Origin: Amorphochlora amoebiformis
Taxonomy: Eukaryota; Cercozoa; Chlorarachniophyceae
DNA: 64,000 nt
Direction: 5' to 3'
Assembly (NCBI GenBank): GCA_054601695.1
Contig: BAAHQB010000043.1
Coordinates: 62,001 to 126,000, forward strand
Shown: positions 1 through 63,785 of the stretch, in pieces
Layout: every line of letters starts with the position of its first letter
How positions within the stretch are numbered: the stretch's first letter is position 1
Position numbers and translations under genes: made by a program
The notes under the pieces: generated by a model
The model's database searches: none
What the model was told of the DNA's origin: nothing
Seen by the model: the letters and a program-made list of their open reading frames with translations, nothing else

Positions 1-6787
<6,787 letters not shown>

Positions 6788-7036
6788 GGTTCGAAAATCG
6801 GCCGGAAGACCCAAAAATGTCTCGAGAGCCGGAAATCTATAGTCTCCCTGTCACATCATGGATCAAGACATCAATTGCATCTTCAGGGATGGCACAAGAA
6901 GGAGGGGGGAGACGAACCAATTGAAGTCTTTTTCGCCGAGAAAATAAAGTACATGAAGTCGCTGTGTCACACAAGAGGACATTCTGGTCACACAACGTGA
7001 CATACCCGAGGTGACAAAGCTAACATCCACCATCCG
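6788..7036. promoter_or_regulatory. Divergent intergenic region, DUF3179 gene / EF-hand gene
   Basis: 249 bp lie between two divergent start codons. The region has no TA tract and near-balanced base composition, unlike all surrounding introns. It must hold both 5' UTRs and both promoters. I see no clear TATA box or named motif. Confidence 0.5.
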
Positions 7037-9320
<2,284 letters not shown>

Positions 9321-10133
9321 GAGACCGTTTACTCTTCAACTGGACTCGCACTGCCTTGCGGGGCACCGTCTAGACCGTTGATAGAGGCTGGCAAACACAA
9401 CATGTACTACAGCACTTGACCATCTAGAGTGATTCTAGACCATAGCCAGTCGCAGAGTCTATTGATTGAGTAATCGCTGCTCTGTAGGCTTTGTAAGCTG
9501 GTGGTTGTGGTACTACATGTTGTGCTAATTATCAGTTATATGTTTAGTAGGTGTTCTCTTTCACCGAGTGTGTATACTAGTATAAACTAGATAAATGTAC
9601 TAGAACTAGTCTAGTAGTCTAGGTAGTGTATAATTATAGATTACCTAGATTACGGATATAACTAGATAATATATATATATATATATATATACTAATCTAG
9701 CTAATATATATACTAGATATATATATATATACTAGATATATATGTGTGTATAATATTATAGTATATATATTTATATATATATAATTATTATATCATGCAT
9801 GATCACGCCGGGTCTAGCGGGTATATTAGTATATAGTCTAGATAGTATATACTAGATATATACTCTAGAACTAGATCTAGTAGATATAAGCCTATATTTA
9901 GTAGATATATACTAGATATATATATATATATATAGTAATTTACTGCTTACCAATATCACATGACCTATAGATGATCTTGATGATACAATTATTCGATTAG
10001 GACCGCGTGTGAATGCAAATCTAAAAATATACCTTTATAGATCATACGGCAACAGTTTAGATCTAGACAGTGACTAATGTTGCTCTACTACTAGTACTAG
10101 CTCTAGTTGCACATTGTATAAGAGCTCTAGAAG
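9321..10133. other. Convergent intergenic spacer, CTAG-rich
   Basis: No gene seen. The spacer lies between two convergent stop codons. It is A/T-rich with many CTAG, TAGAT and ACTAG words and only short TA runs, a composition distinct from the introns. It should hold both 3' UTRs and polyadenylation sites; none can be assigned. Confidence 0.5.
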
Positions 10134-11070
10134 TTACTTGACCGCATGTGTACTCTTAAACCCCTCTTTCTTCCCGTAGACAAAGCCTACGATGTGCTGC
10201 GGAGCTTTCATGGCCCAAGGGGACTCAGTTTCACTTCCGCGCGATTTGATGTTTTTCTCCATTTTTCCGCCGGGGAGAAAGTCCACAGGGTGATAAGAGT
10301 TGGACACCGGAATTCCCGTTAGGACGCCAGCCCTCTGCAATGCTTCTGCCATAAACTCGGAGCAGAAGAGCTTATCTAAGTCGCGCTTCTGCTCTCGGAC
10401 TCCCTCCAACACCCAGCGCTCGAACGTAATCTCGAAAGCCTCCATCAGGCCCACCTCGTATTTGACCGGGAGGGCCGCTCTGATAAATTCCCAAAACTTG
10501 TCCATATTTGGGGCTGCTCTTTGTAGGCCAGGCTCGCTAGCACGGTAGATTAGCGCACAGTTCTTCGGGGTGTAGCTTGTAGACCAAAACCCCAAGGTCT
10601 CTGACAGGGAAGAGATCGTAGTTCCAAAACCCGGGTTTGTGTTGACTACGTAGACGCCTGATTTCGCTCTCTTGGTCACTTTTGCCGCTTTGAGGAGTTC
10701 CTCTGGCGGATCGCGGAGGATCAAACCACAATGGACAGCCTGAGAAGCCACATGTCTAAGCTAAAATATTCATCGTAATCTCTGGCTTGCGTATCACTGG
10801 AATGCAAAAATACGACACACCTGCCAATAACTTCCTAGGGACTTTGCTCCCGCTCCAAGTTTGACGAGAAGCTGCCCAAGACGAGCTTGCCCAAGAGTTG
10901 TCTAAGCGTAAAAAAAATGCGTTCATTTCTCACATCAAGCCACGGTCTGGTTGGATTACGCTCATGTTCGTCTCGTGGATGAGGAAATCCCCTGTCTGTG
11001 CACTCGCTTCGAGAGTTTTGACGGTAATTTGGCTCGCTGCGGGTGCTGGGATAGAGGAAGAGCAGCCCAT
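10134..11070 (-). CDS. Permuted papain-fold (YiiX/C92-like) protein with N-myristoylation start, 265 aa
   Basis: Exons 11070-10960, 10901-10821 and 10739-10134 join in phase 0 to 265 aa. The start MGCSSS is a textbook N-myristoylation plus palmitoylation signal, so membrane attachment is expected. The order of family motifs is TGDFLI, then YWQAVHCGLILRDP (His block), then DKLFCSEFMAEALQRAGV (Cys block), then YHPVDFLPGG. This is the His-before-Cys order of permuted papain-like amidases and peptidases (DUF830/C92, NlpC/P60 relatives). Likely catalytic residues are the His of VHCG and the Cys of FCSEF. The substrate is unknown; lipid or isopeptide amide hydrolysis are possibilities. Both introns are short (58 and 81 nt) and lack TA tracts, unlike nearly every other gene here. 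Confidence 0.85.
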
Positions 11071-11392
11071 GTTGATGTCGTTGGATTTATGAAAACGATT
11101 CACACCCGGTGTGAGCAGCGTTACCACAAAACGAAAACACAATACACTCAGCGCAAGCTTTGGGTTACCCGTTTATATAGAGAGCCATCATTACTTCCGG
11201 AGTATTGGGAAGATTTTACAAATAAAATGGTATATACGATTGATATGAATACAAGCCGTTTCACTTTTTGGATTCCGACCTTCGGGACCCAGGAGACAAA
11301 CAGAGCGGAGGTGCGCGCGCCGGCATGTGCCTCCTTCATCGTGCATGCATGCAGATGTTTCCCTGTCTTGTCTCCGATGTTCGGGAGTTGGT
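11071..11392. promoter_or_regulatory. Divergent intergenic region, C92-like gene / small unknown gene
   Basis: 322 bp of mixed-composition sequence lie between divergent starts. Open frames cross it on both strands but none connects to a neighbouring gene by splice phase. No named promoter element is recognised. Confidence 0.4.
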
Positions 11393-11928
11393 ATGAATAT
11401 GTATTCAATGTTAGACTCAAGGCTCGCCCAACGCGACCCCTCGAGTGATATCGAATCTGACGCCCATGCTGCGCGGCCTGCGAGACTGGTTGCGCGCAGG
11501 GATACTGTAAGCCAACGACCCAAACCCCTTGATCAAGTGTAGCATGAGACATTTGTCGAAGCCTGTTCGGGAGCGGGCTTGGGGAAGCTATACTTGAATT
11601 TGAGTGAAAGTGTGACTAGAATGTTGCTTCTAACAGATATGTCCTCCCCACGTTGTTTCACTAACAGATATGTCCTCCCCACGTTGTTTCACTGCGAAAA
11701 CGTGCATGTGTGTGTGTGTGTATGTGTGAGTGTGTGTGTACTGCAAATGTACAAATGCGAGTATGCTGGTCGGTCAGGCATTTACACAGGTGTCTTTTAA
11801 ATCATAAACATAAGCGTACGCGGTTGTAAATGGAGGGTACCCTCAGGCGAAAGGATCCAGTGGCTGCTTCTGCTTTGGAGATGACTAATGCTCGGACCGT
11901 AATCATAACAATCTTCGTCTCTCTCTCA

Positions 11929-11996
<68 letters not shown>

Positions 11997-12020
11997 GTAA
12001 ATATATATGTGTGTGATACA

Positions 12021-12086
<66 letters not shown>

Positions 12087-12127
12087 TTATTTATATATAT
12101 ATATATATGTGTGTATGTGTATATGTG

Positions 12128-12187
<60 letters not shown>

Positions 12188-12250
12188 GTTATACATGTAT
12201 ATTCGTGTTTGTGTTGGTGTGTTGGTGTGTTGGTGTGTTGGTGTGTGTAT

Positions 12251-12282
<32 letters not shown>

Positions 12283-12495
12283 TTGTGTGTTGGTGCGTCG
12301 TATGTGGTGTGTGTGTTGTTGATGTGTGTTGTAATGTGTGTAGGGTGTGCAAGAGGAGTTCCGACAGATTAAGCAGGACAAGGTGAGATGCCTATGTGTA
12401 TATCTAATCTCCATGCTATTTTAAATGCTTATCGTAAGATAGATACATGTATGTAATAATACAACACACACATACATATATACATATATATATAC

Positions 12496-12535
<40 letters not shown>

Positions 12536-12589
12536 TGATATATTATGTATGTATATATGCGTTATATAATAAACAAACATAACACCTAG

Positions 12590-12620
<31 letters not shown>

Positions 12621-13003
12621 AGTACATACATCGCACTACTGGTGTACATGACTCAGATATCGAAATCGCACCCTGGTTTCGTGGAGGCGATGCGGTCGTA
12701 CGAGAGCGATATTCTTAGTGCCTTAGAGCACAATCAAAAGCTATTAGCCAATCTCCTCCAGCCCCCGCCTCACCCAGAGCTAACGGTCTCTCAGCACATC
12801 GAGGAGAGGTTTGTTGACACCTGTATCTAACAGTCTCACACAACACGTCAGGAGAGCTTTGCAGTCTCACAACATGTCAGGAGAGCTTTGTCACCTTTAA
12901 CTTGTATATTTGGGTGGATGTGTATGTGTATATGAATGTGTTTATATGTTAATATATATATGTTTGGGTGTATGTTTGTATGTATCTATGTGCATAAGTA
13001 AAC

Positions 13004-13098
<95 letters not shown>

Positions 13099-13120
13099 GT
13101 ATATATATATATATGTATAT

Positions 13121-13164
<44 letters not shown>

Positions 13165-13279
13165 TGTATGTACGTGTATAACCAGCGAACTGGCCCAAGA
13201 ATTTGGCATTACCCGTGTACAATACTACGGCGCAAAACTGACCTCCAAAACCAACGGATACGGGTCGTACACAATCTAA
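11393..13279 (+). CDS. Small hydrophilic protein of unknown function, 132 aa, 4 exons
   Basis: Exons 11393-11506, 12344-12382, 12657-12808 and 13186-13279 join in phase to 132 aa ending in TAA. No family is recognised. The N-terminus is Asp/Arg/Ala-rich. The middle ([13 protein letters not shown], then [21 protein letters not shown]) is helical, with a heptad-like pattern suited to a coiled coil. The tail after a PPPHP turn is [15 protein letters not shown] followed by TNGYGSYTI, which looks like a conserved C-terminal motif rather than random sequence. ATG codons at 11399 and 11408 are alternative starts in the same frame. Introns contain GT-repeat and TA tracts. Exon size, donors (GTAAGC, GTGAGA) and phase support a real gene. 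Confidence 0.72.
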
Positions 13280-13512
13280 TTCCAATTCAGAAATTCAAAA
13301 AAACAGACGCTCCAAATATCGAGCAACCGATTCGACTCATTACTTACACTACACTCACCTTCCTTTGAGAGCTTCAAAACCAGAGAGAGAACACTTTCGG
13401 TGCTCTCGACGCTCTCGACGCTCTCGATGTTCTCGACGCTCTGTTTCTAGATTTGTAGCTTTGTTTAATCTCTCTCTTGTTTGGTTTGATTTATATCGTG
13501 ACGGTTGAGGTT
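13280..13512. other. Short spacer with GCTCTCGAC repeats
   Basis: After the TAA at 13279 there is a run of CGCTCTCGA-type repeats (about 13395-13442). The 5' part of the methyltransferase gene, which I could not find, may begin here. Confidence 0.3.
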
Positions 13513-22819
<9,307 letters not shown>

Positions 22820-22942
22820 TTCACCATTTACTACGTACGTGAGCTAGACAATACTGAGTACTCAATTAGTTCTAGTAGTTATAATTATCAAATTGCGCGC
22901 ACGGGTTGAATATTAGCTGAAATGGTATACATGTATATGTGG

Positions 22943-22992
<50 letters not shown>

Positions 22993-24152
22993 CCCATCGG
23001 TAGCTTAGCATAAAACAATGAGATACCCCGAAGCATGTACACGGTACTAGGATCATCGGATAGTTCAAACGGTGGTTAGGTATACTGCCATAATACTGGC
23101 CCTGGCCCACTATCATCGATGGCATGAGCTAAATCTCTAGAATCTAGTACAGACTTGAAGACACGTAACTCATCTAGATTCCGATAATAGCTACTACGGT
23201 CTATCATGCATGTGCATCTAATGATGCATGCGCCACTAGCTAGACGGAGTAATTTTCTAGTTATTATCATAAATCTCTAGTAAATACTATTGAATAATGT
23301 GCTGAATGTGTGTCGGATCATGACTCGGATCAGTCGGATGTATACAAAATATGCAATTACGTACGTACGTATATATATTATTCTACTGTCACAATCGAAT
23401 CAGGCTGAAAGCGGATATGTTTTCGTGTACAGTACAGTATCGTGTCCTACTTCTTACCACGTACGTACTTACTATAGTGTAATTCAATAACTTAAGACTT
23501 ATGAATGATTGACTCGGACAGTGATCAGTGATCTAGAGTATGCATGCATGTACGCATGTACGTATGTACGTACGTATACGTACTCTTTAAGTATACTGCC
23601 TTCTGCTAGATATAATCGCCTAGTACACCCATTGTGAAGTGTGATCCGGATTGATAATCGGTTTAGACGTATCCAGTCTGACGTATACGTATACCCGTTT
23701 GCCTTCGTCTGGTTCGAAGTTTTGATTCTATGTAATATGTAATAATAGTGCAATGCTAGGAGTCATTACTAGTATTATCCAGATTATCTAGATTGTAATT
23801 ATTACCTATATCATAGTGGATACTATGATCATAATACATCAGCGTGTCTTGGTGTATCGTCATGTGAAGTTGTAAACATATCACAGCAACACACAAATGT
23901 AGTAGCTCCGATCTATATCTAGATATCTCCATCCGCGCACTCTGTATGTATACAGAGTCTTCTGAATTAACATTTTAATTTTCAATTTTTTTCGGTTAAC
24001 ATTACACGTTTGAATTTGAGTAATTCCGAGCCTATCTACTAGTAATCCTTGATGAGTTTCAACGTGGGTTCAAGAATCTCTAGTTTTAGAAGCTGCAGCA
24101 GCTAGCCGAACCTCGAGAGATCACTTGAAAGGGTCGAAGTTATCGCTCTCTA
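22820..24152. other. Convergent intergenic spacer
   Basis: No gene seen. It is mixed A/T-rich sequence with several TACGTA and GTACGTAC runs (23355-23590), CTAG words, and one short TA tract near 22950-22990. It lies between the methyltransferase stop and the 3' end of the C-CAP-like gene. Confidence 0.45.
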
Positions 24153-28580
<4,428 letters not shown>

Positions 28581-28596
28581 CTGGGTTAACGAAGCA

Positions 28597-29621
<1,025 letters not shown>

Positions 29622-29693
29622 ACGTATTGTGTACATCATATATAGTTTAATATATATACCTTAGTGTCCGTCTTCTTCTCTACGATCACCTAC

Positions 29694-29766
29694 CCCCAAC
29701 CCCAACACACATTCTTTGAATATTCTTGGTATATAAATCATCATATCTCTCAATTTGGATAAATCA
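29694..29766 (-). CDS. Candidate exon ([16 protein letters not shown]), possibly 5' part of the C-CAP-like gene
   Basis: 73 bp, open, with an AG acceptor (ctgtag) on its 5' side and a gtaggt donor on its 3' side, reading [20 protein letters not shown] then LGLG. It ends in phase 0, matching the start of the exon at 28580. It starts in phase 2, which does not match the next upstream candidate at 30899-30836, so either an exon between them is missing or this is not part of the gene. Confidence 0.35.
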
Positions 29767-29816
29767 CTACAGGACCACAACCGAAACAAGGAATACGTGC
29801 ATAACGATATATATAT

Positions 29817-29872
<56 letters not shown>

Positions 29873-29897
29873 AATATGTATATATATATATATATAG

Positions 29898-29928
<31 letters not shown>

Positions 29929-29992
29929 CACATATACATATATGTGTGTGTGTGTGTGTGTATGTAAATATGTATATATGTACATATATATG

Positions 29993-30032
<40 letters not shown>

Positions 30033-30044
30033 ATATGTATATAA

Positions 30045-30076
<32 letters not shown>

Positions 30077-30156
30077 ATATATAAGTATACGAACATATAT
30101 ATATATATTATATACATATATATATATATGTGTATATATATATATATATATTTTAT

Positions 30157-30333
<177 letters not shown>

Positions 30334-30464
30334 CAAAATATGTATATGTACGTTCGTAAAATATGTGTTGAAAAAGATACATGTGTATATTGACATATAA
30401 TACGGATAAATATTACATACGAATATATATATGTATATGTATGTATGTATATATATATGTAATG

Positions 30465-30522
<58 letters not shown>

Positions 30523-30540
30523 ATAATAATAATAATACAA

Positions 30541-30574
<34 letters not shown>

Positions 30575-30648
30575 GTATATATAGTATATATATATATATA
30601 TACATATATATTATATATATATATATATGAGATATAGATACATATATG

Positions 30649-30740
<92 letters not shown>

Positions 30741-30835
30741 CATGAATATATTACAAACAGCCTCTTCAAAGCAGCCGTTTTGTCTCAAGTGGTATCTAAT
30801 TGCATGTCAACAAATCGATCATATCTGCACGCAAC

Positions 30836-31533
30836 CTTAAACATGTCCTTATCAAACTCGAAGCTCCGATGCTTTTCCGACCTCTCCCCTTCAAATACCC
30901 TACACATGCATATGCATACGCACACATGCACACACAACAACTTACGGATGATAATGCTCACGTGAAATTTGGGAGATGTTTGCGCGAAAAGGTGACAGGG
31001 AAAGTGATTTGAGAGATGCGAGATCTGATTAGAATCTCGTGTCCAGACTGAGCTTGGATGTTCAGCCTTCTGATTTCACAAATCTTCACTGCAGTGAATT
31101 CCTGTGTGTGTTTGATACATTTTTTCACAGTGTTCAATTGGGTTTATTACCAGTAGACCAGAGGATAATCCACCTTGGTGACCTGCGCTTTCTGCCCACG
31201 AATGTACAGGGTCTTCTCCTCTATCGGCCCGAAAAATACAAAACAAGTCATCTCAAAGCGAACATCAGAAGCATTGGAGGGGATAGCGAATGGGTACCCC
31301 CCAGGTCGTCCCATTCGGCCTGTCGGAACTTGGCCGCTTCGGACTGGGGCGGAAGCTCGAGATTCTTTCTTTCATTCTGAATTGAGTTCAAACCATCAGA
31401 AATTTCGCGGGAACAAGTTTACCAGACTCATTGTGCCAAAGTTCCCACCCAAACACAACCGGATATCATAAATCCGCCCCAAATCCCATCTAAATTCGGG
31501 ACCCCCCAAGACAACCCTGACCTCCTCCGTCAT
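30836..31533 (-). CDS. Unrecognised small gene, probable exons
   Basis: Start ATG at 31533 (MTEEVRVVLGGPEFRWDLG, then RIYDIRLCLGGNFGTMSL). The exon ends at 31423 with gtaaac. The next exons fit as 31319-31298 (AEWDDLG, donor gtaccc) and from 31220 (EEKTLYIRGQKAQ). The last one either stops at TAA 31147 (giving 68 aa) or is spliced at 31183 towards a further well-formed exon at 30899-30836 (VFEGERSEKHRSFEFDKDMF). No family is recognised. The intron choice at 31297-31221 rests on its T-rich acceptor and the phase fit; reading straight through gives an alternative peptide. It may be the 5' end of the C-CAP-like gene instead of a separate gene. Confidence 0.45.
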
Positions 31534-31954
31534 GGCGCTTTTTTCCCAATATGACTTTTTCCGGGAGAAAATTGAATTAATTGTTCGGCTGATGGAGTTT
31601 GACACCTGAGGGAGTCCCTTCCACTGGTCTGCTGGTCACTCTGTTGCCTGCTATGGACCTCTGATGCATCCGCAGGTAAATTATTTCCCTAAGCAAAGGA
31701 CATTAAGTCTCTCTTGGTTAAACGCAATGAAAGGCCCAACGGTTAGGTTAGGGTTAGGGTCAGGGTTAGGGTTAGGGTCAGGGTTAGGGTTAGTCAGGGT
31801 TAGGGTTGGTTCGGGTTAGGGTTAGGATTAGGGTTAGGGTTAGGATTAGGGTTAGGATTAGGGTAGAGTTAGGTTTAGGGTTAGGTTTAGGGTTAGGATT
31901 AGGATTATTTGACGATATAAAGCCCAGTAGATAGATATTAATATTATTTACATA

Positions 31955-31990
<36 letters not shown>

Positions 31991-31992
31991 TA

Positions 31993-32032
<40 letters not shown>

Positions 32033-32429
32033 CACACATATCACATGGTGTATACACACACACACAAAGTGTTGTATCTGTTTGTACATTTTTACATGTG
32101 ATTACTATAACCACATAATATACATATACTAGATATACACATACGCATATTAATTTTCTTAATCATCGGACTATGATATTCTAGAATCTAGATATCGATT
32201 TTCTAATACATCGATTCGACATACCATGGCAGTCAATATATTCACATCCAGGAGTCTATAATATCGGGCTAGCTAGTGTAAGGGAGAAGTGCTTGCCAGT
32301 TCTAGCAGTTATAAGTTGATTTGCGTTACAAATTGCGTACATGTATCTACATACAAGGCTATCTTTCGTTTACGAGCTGTGAGCGGACACAAGCCAGTAG
32401 GGTATTTGAATTGTAGGAGTGCCTGAGGG
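31534..32429. repeat. Intergenic region with interstitial TTAGGG array (31742-31910)
   Basis: About 170 bp of TTAGGG with GTCAGGG, GGTTCGGG and ATTAGGG variants lie between the 5' end of the small gene and the 3' end of the Rieske gene. TA tracts (31960-32030) and CTAG-rich sequence (32100-32290) follow. The degenerate copies point to an old internal array and not a chromosome end. Confidence 0.75.
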
Positions 32430-35959
<3,530 letters not shown>

Positions 35960-36085
35960 CGTCTTTCGGAAGCCAAAAATGGTTTGGGTTTTCAGATATC
36001 ACCACATCAATATCCTGATATCTTTATATTGATATATTTCCTCTACCGATGATATCTCGGAACCCATCAAACTTGGGTCCCGAAA
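35960..36085. promoter_or_regulatory. Divergent promoter region, Rieske gene / FKBP gene
   Basis: Only 126 bp separate the two start codons, and there is no TA tract. It must serve as a compact bidirectional promoter. It contains GATATC/GATAT palindromic words around 35995-36055 whose role is unknown. Confidence 0.5.
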
Positions 36086-38698
<2,613 letters not shown>

Positions 38699-39606
38699 TA
38701 TGTCCCGTGTCCAGCTAGTCAGCCTCGTGGTATCCTCCATGGGCACCGGTGGCCTATAAGCTTAGATTTAGAGTTAAAAGGTCCACGTAGCTGCCGCGAG
38801 TAAAGATAGATGAATACTAAGTATTAAGATAGATCAATACTTAGTATTAAGATAGATGAATACTAAGTATTAAGATAGATCTATACTAAGTATTAAGATA
38901 GATGAATACTAAGTATTAATATAGCTCAATACTAAGTATAGAACGCCGGATATTCATGAATCATGATATATAGCGGTAGGATGGGTATGTATAGTTAAAG
39001 ATTATCATAGAGCTTATGACTGCATATCCATCTGTCAATATTAATACCGTAGGCATGTACATGAGCGCGCGCTAGCATGCTAGCATGTACCTTATGATCT
39101 AAAAAAGTACAGTAGTATTAATCGCTCGCAACGAATTGCATTAATAAATCGTAGAGTCTACATAAATAGTAATATTTTTTATTGTACATGTAGGTGACTC
39201 TGAAATGAAACTATATATACTATATTATATATATATATATATATATATTACTAGTGTACTCCAGCCTGTGACAGTACAATGTACGCTGTGCAGCCTGGCA
39301 ATGATGCATCTTATACAAGTTATACACATATTTCAAGACGTGATAATAGTCATCTACTTTCCAATGTAAGCTAGCCTTTCCAGCAATATTGCTTCACTGA
39401 ATTTTTCAAAATAGAATTGACGGTATTTAAAGATCGCCCTAGCTAGACGACATGCAATGAGTCCTTGTAGCCTCACACTCCATTATCATTCAACGCCACA
39501 CTACCATCGAACTCAGGCTATGGTATCTATTGACAATCTATCTCTATGTATCTCGCGGTCACTGTGACGTATCTATGGGAGTATATCTTAGCATCTTAAC
39601 CATGGT

Positions 39607-39649
<43 letters not shown>

Positions 39650-39708
39650 TATAGGTCACTGTGACGTATCTATGAGAGTATATCTTAGCATCTAAACCAT
39701 GGTCATCG

Positions 39709-39770
<62 letters not shown>

Positions 39771-39772
39771 GG
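38699..39772. other. Convergent intergenic spacer with 22-bp repeats
   Basis: No gene seen. Positions 38803-38940 hold about six copies of a TAAGATAGATGAATACTAAG-type unit. GCTAGCATGCTAGCATG-type palindromic sequence lies near 39070. Two copies of a GGTCACTGTGACGTATCTAT segment (39556 and 39653) flank TA runs just downstream of the S49 gene and may be 3' UTR duplications. Confidence 0.5.
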
Positions 39773-53085
<13,313 letters not shown>

Positions 53086-53483
53086 TCTGCGAAGGAAGTG
53101 CGGCTTTTTGGCCGTCGAAGCAGATGGTCGACGGGCCAGGAGGGGTGATCGAATGCCTGCGACGTATTCAAGATTATTTCACGCCACAGCTCAGCGGGAC
53201 ATTGAAACTTACTATTTGTCACTACTCCATTTGTATTTCGACCCTGAGAAGGCCCACATAATAGAGCAATCGCAAGCAAAACGTGCATGTGTGGCTGGTG
53301 GACGAGCTTCAGCGGCGAGTTTTCGGAAGCCACGGAAGCTATGAAATGAATGTGACACATCAGAGTGACAATGCTGTCAAATAAACATCCGGAACTCGGA
53401 ACCCAGCCGTCGAAATTCGATGTCTGCCTTCGCTCCCTGTGTCGTGAGATGGTGACGCTCTAAGCGTCGCTAGAGGGATCGCC
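53086..53483. promoter_or_regulatory. Divergent intergenic region, SohB-like gene / cyclophilin gene
   Basis: 398 bp of balanced composition lie between divergent start codons, free of TA tracts. Open frames crossing it are shadows. No named motif was found. Confidence 0.45.
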
Positions 53484-58904
<5,421 letters not shown>

Positions 58905-58908
58905 TTTT

Positions 58909-58986
<78 letters not shown>

Positions 58987-59005
58987 TTATATATCTATTA
59001 TATAT

Positions 59006-59096
<91 letters not shown>

Positions 59097-59141
59097 TATA
59101 CAAGCGCATACAAAGAGTATATATACTGAAGTGTAGATATG

Positions 59142-59193
<52 letters not shown>

Positions 59194-59250
59194 TATACAA
59201 GCGCATACAAAGAGTATATATACTCAAGTGTAGATATGTAATATATATAT

Positions 59251-61331
<2,081 letters not shown>

Positions 61332-62182
61332 AGGTGAGAGCTAGCATCATTTCACCGCCAAACCGCCATAATCTTCACGACCATGCATCAGTGCACATCA
61401 CGAATTAGATATCCGAATCGATACCAATTCAGATATGAGATCCAATGCTCCCCATAGCATCCCGCGAGACTTTTGACGCCCTGGTCTGGTGATTCTTGGG
61501 CTCGGAGCTTGGGTTTTCTGCTGGCTCTGCCTTGGCCTCATCTGCATGCCTTGGCCTCATCTGCATGCCTTGGCCTCATCTGCATGCCCTTTCCCCGGCC
61601 CCGGCCTTGCCCCATCGTAAGAGTCCGACGCCGTGCACGTGTTAACCACTAATAAATCGCGCAAGGGAGCTACAGCTGATCATGCGGCTTCATTCTATAC
61701 GTAGTTCTAATCCGAGGCTTTCTGGTATATCAATTGCTGTTTTGAAAATTATGTAGACGGTGACATTTCAAGTTTTATCATATGTTGTCGAAAAACTAGC
61801 TACAACGATTATGATATATATCGATGGCTGATTCTCGTTGGTACAGCCTAGAGTGCTCTAGACAGCATAATCTGGACAATGGGTAATAGGTTTCGATACT
61901 ATAGTATGATGTGCTGAACATGCAACTTGAGACATCACTAGATCAAACGATACCATTTTTTACTCAAATATCTAGAATATATCTAGTATATATACGTACA
62001 TCATATTCCTAATTTTCGAAAATTCCACTTCATGATCAGACTAATTAACGACCATACATGAAGTTCCTACATGCATATGATCGATCTAATGAATTGCGTG
62101 TCGGAGAGAGAGGTTCAATTCTCGAGCTATTCGCGCAAACCTTTCGCGTCCCAATACTGCTTTCGCGACCCCCACCCACGAA
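61332..62182. other. Convergent intergenic spacer with 19-bp triplicate
   Basis: No gene seen. Three perfect tandem copies of CCTTGGCCTCATCTGCATG lie at 61530-61586. The rest is mixed sequence with CTAG words and almost no TA tracts. Confidence 0.5.
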
Positions 62183-62244
62183 CTAGACGAATGCGACCGA
62201 GACCGAAGTGCCGATGACACTGTGCTCTATATATATATAAATAA

Positions 62245-62278
<34 letters not shown>

Positions 62279-62574
62279 TATATGTATATATATGTATTAT
62301 ATATGCATATATATATATATATATATTATGTAGTTATATATATATGTATATGTATATGTATATATGAATATATATATATGTATATATGAAAATACATGAA
62401 AATAAATATACATGTACATATATATATGTATATATATATGTATATATATATATATGTATATATATATGTATATATATATATATATGTATAATATATGTAC
62501 ATTATATATATATGTATATATATATATGTAAATATTTATATATACATTATAATAGATATCTATGTACACACATG

Positions 62575-62615
<41 letters not shown>

Positions 62616-62847
62616 CACATATACACACAAACCCTAACCCTAACCCTAACCCTAACCCTAACCTGGTTCTGTCCGGAGGCAAAGACGGTTCGTAGGGTGT
62701 TTTCCAAGGTCGATGGATGTGATTGAGAAAGGAGGAGGTCGCAGAAGAGACGAGAGAGAGCGTGGAATTCTGACATGGGTTTCAATTCCTGGTAGGATAT
62801 GTATTTATGTGTGTATGTGTTTATGTATGTGTATGTATTGTATGTGG

Positions 62848-62883
<36 letters not shown>

Positions 62884-63039
62884 ATTTATATATATATATA
62901 TGTGTATATATATATATATATATGTGTATATATAGAGGTATATGTTTATATATATATATATATATATATATTATAACGCGTATAAAATATTTTAAAATGT
63001 TAAAAATATTACAATACATTTACGTAATATAATATATAC

Positions 63040-63134
<95 letters not shown>

Positions 63135-63252
63135 AAATTATACCTTAATGGCGAGTAGAAATGAGTATGCTACTGACTCATTGTGACCCTGAAAAGTATA
63201 TAATCAATATATATATATATATATATATATGTATATGTGTATATTGTATGTG

Positions 63253-63299
<47 letters not shown>

Positions 63300-63451
63300 C
63301 GTAAAAAAATGAGAATGCTACTGACTGATTGTGGCCATGGAAAGTATATAATCAATATGCATACATGTATATACATAAATAAGCATATGTATATACAATA
63401 TATATGTATATACACACACATATATATATATATACATACACGCACACACAC

Positions 63452-63492
<41 letters not shown>

Positions 63493-63588
63493 TATATATA
63501 TATATATACATAAAAATGAGTATATACAATATAATTAATATATTTTTATATATTATATACATACACATATATATATATATGTATTATT

Positions 63589-63629
<41 letters not shown>

Positions 63630-63698
63630 TACGTAGAAATGACCATGCTACTGACTCATTGTGACCCTGGGAGGTATATAATCAAATACATAATATAT

Positions 63699-63729
<31 letters not shown>

Positions 63730-63749
63730 AGTACACATATATATATATA

Positions 63750-63785
<36 letters not shown>

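Noticed and set aside
10951-11448. 165-codon plus-strand frame
   Set aside because: Overlaps exon 1 of the C92-like gene on the other strand and joins no exon.
31039-31471. Plus-strand frames of 98-113 codons
   Set aside because: The minus strand has a start, donors and acceptors in consistent phase over the same interval; the plus frames look like shadows.
31742-31910. Chromosome end
   Set aside because: The array is short, degenerate and flanked by genes on both sides.
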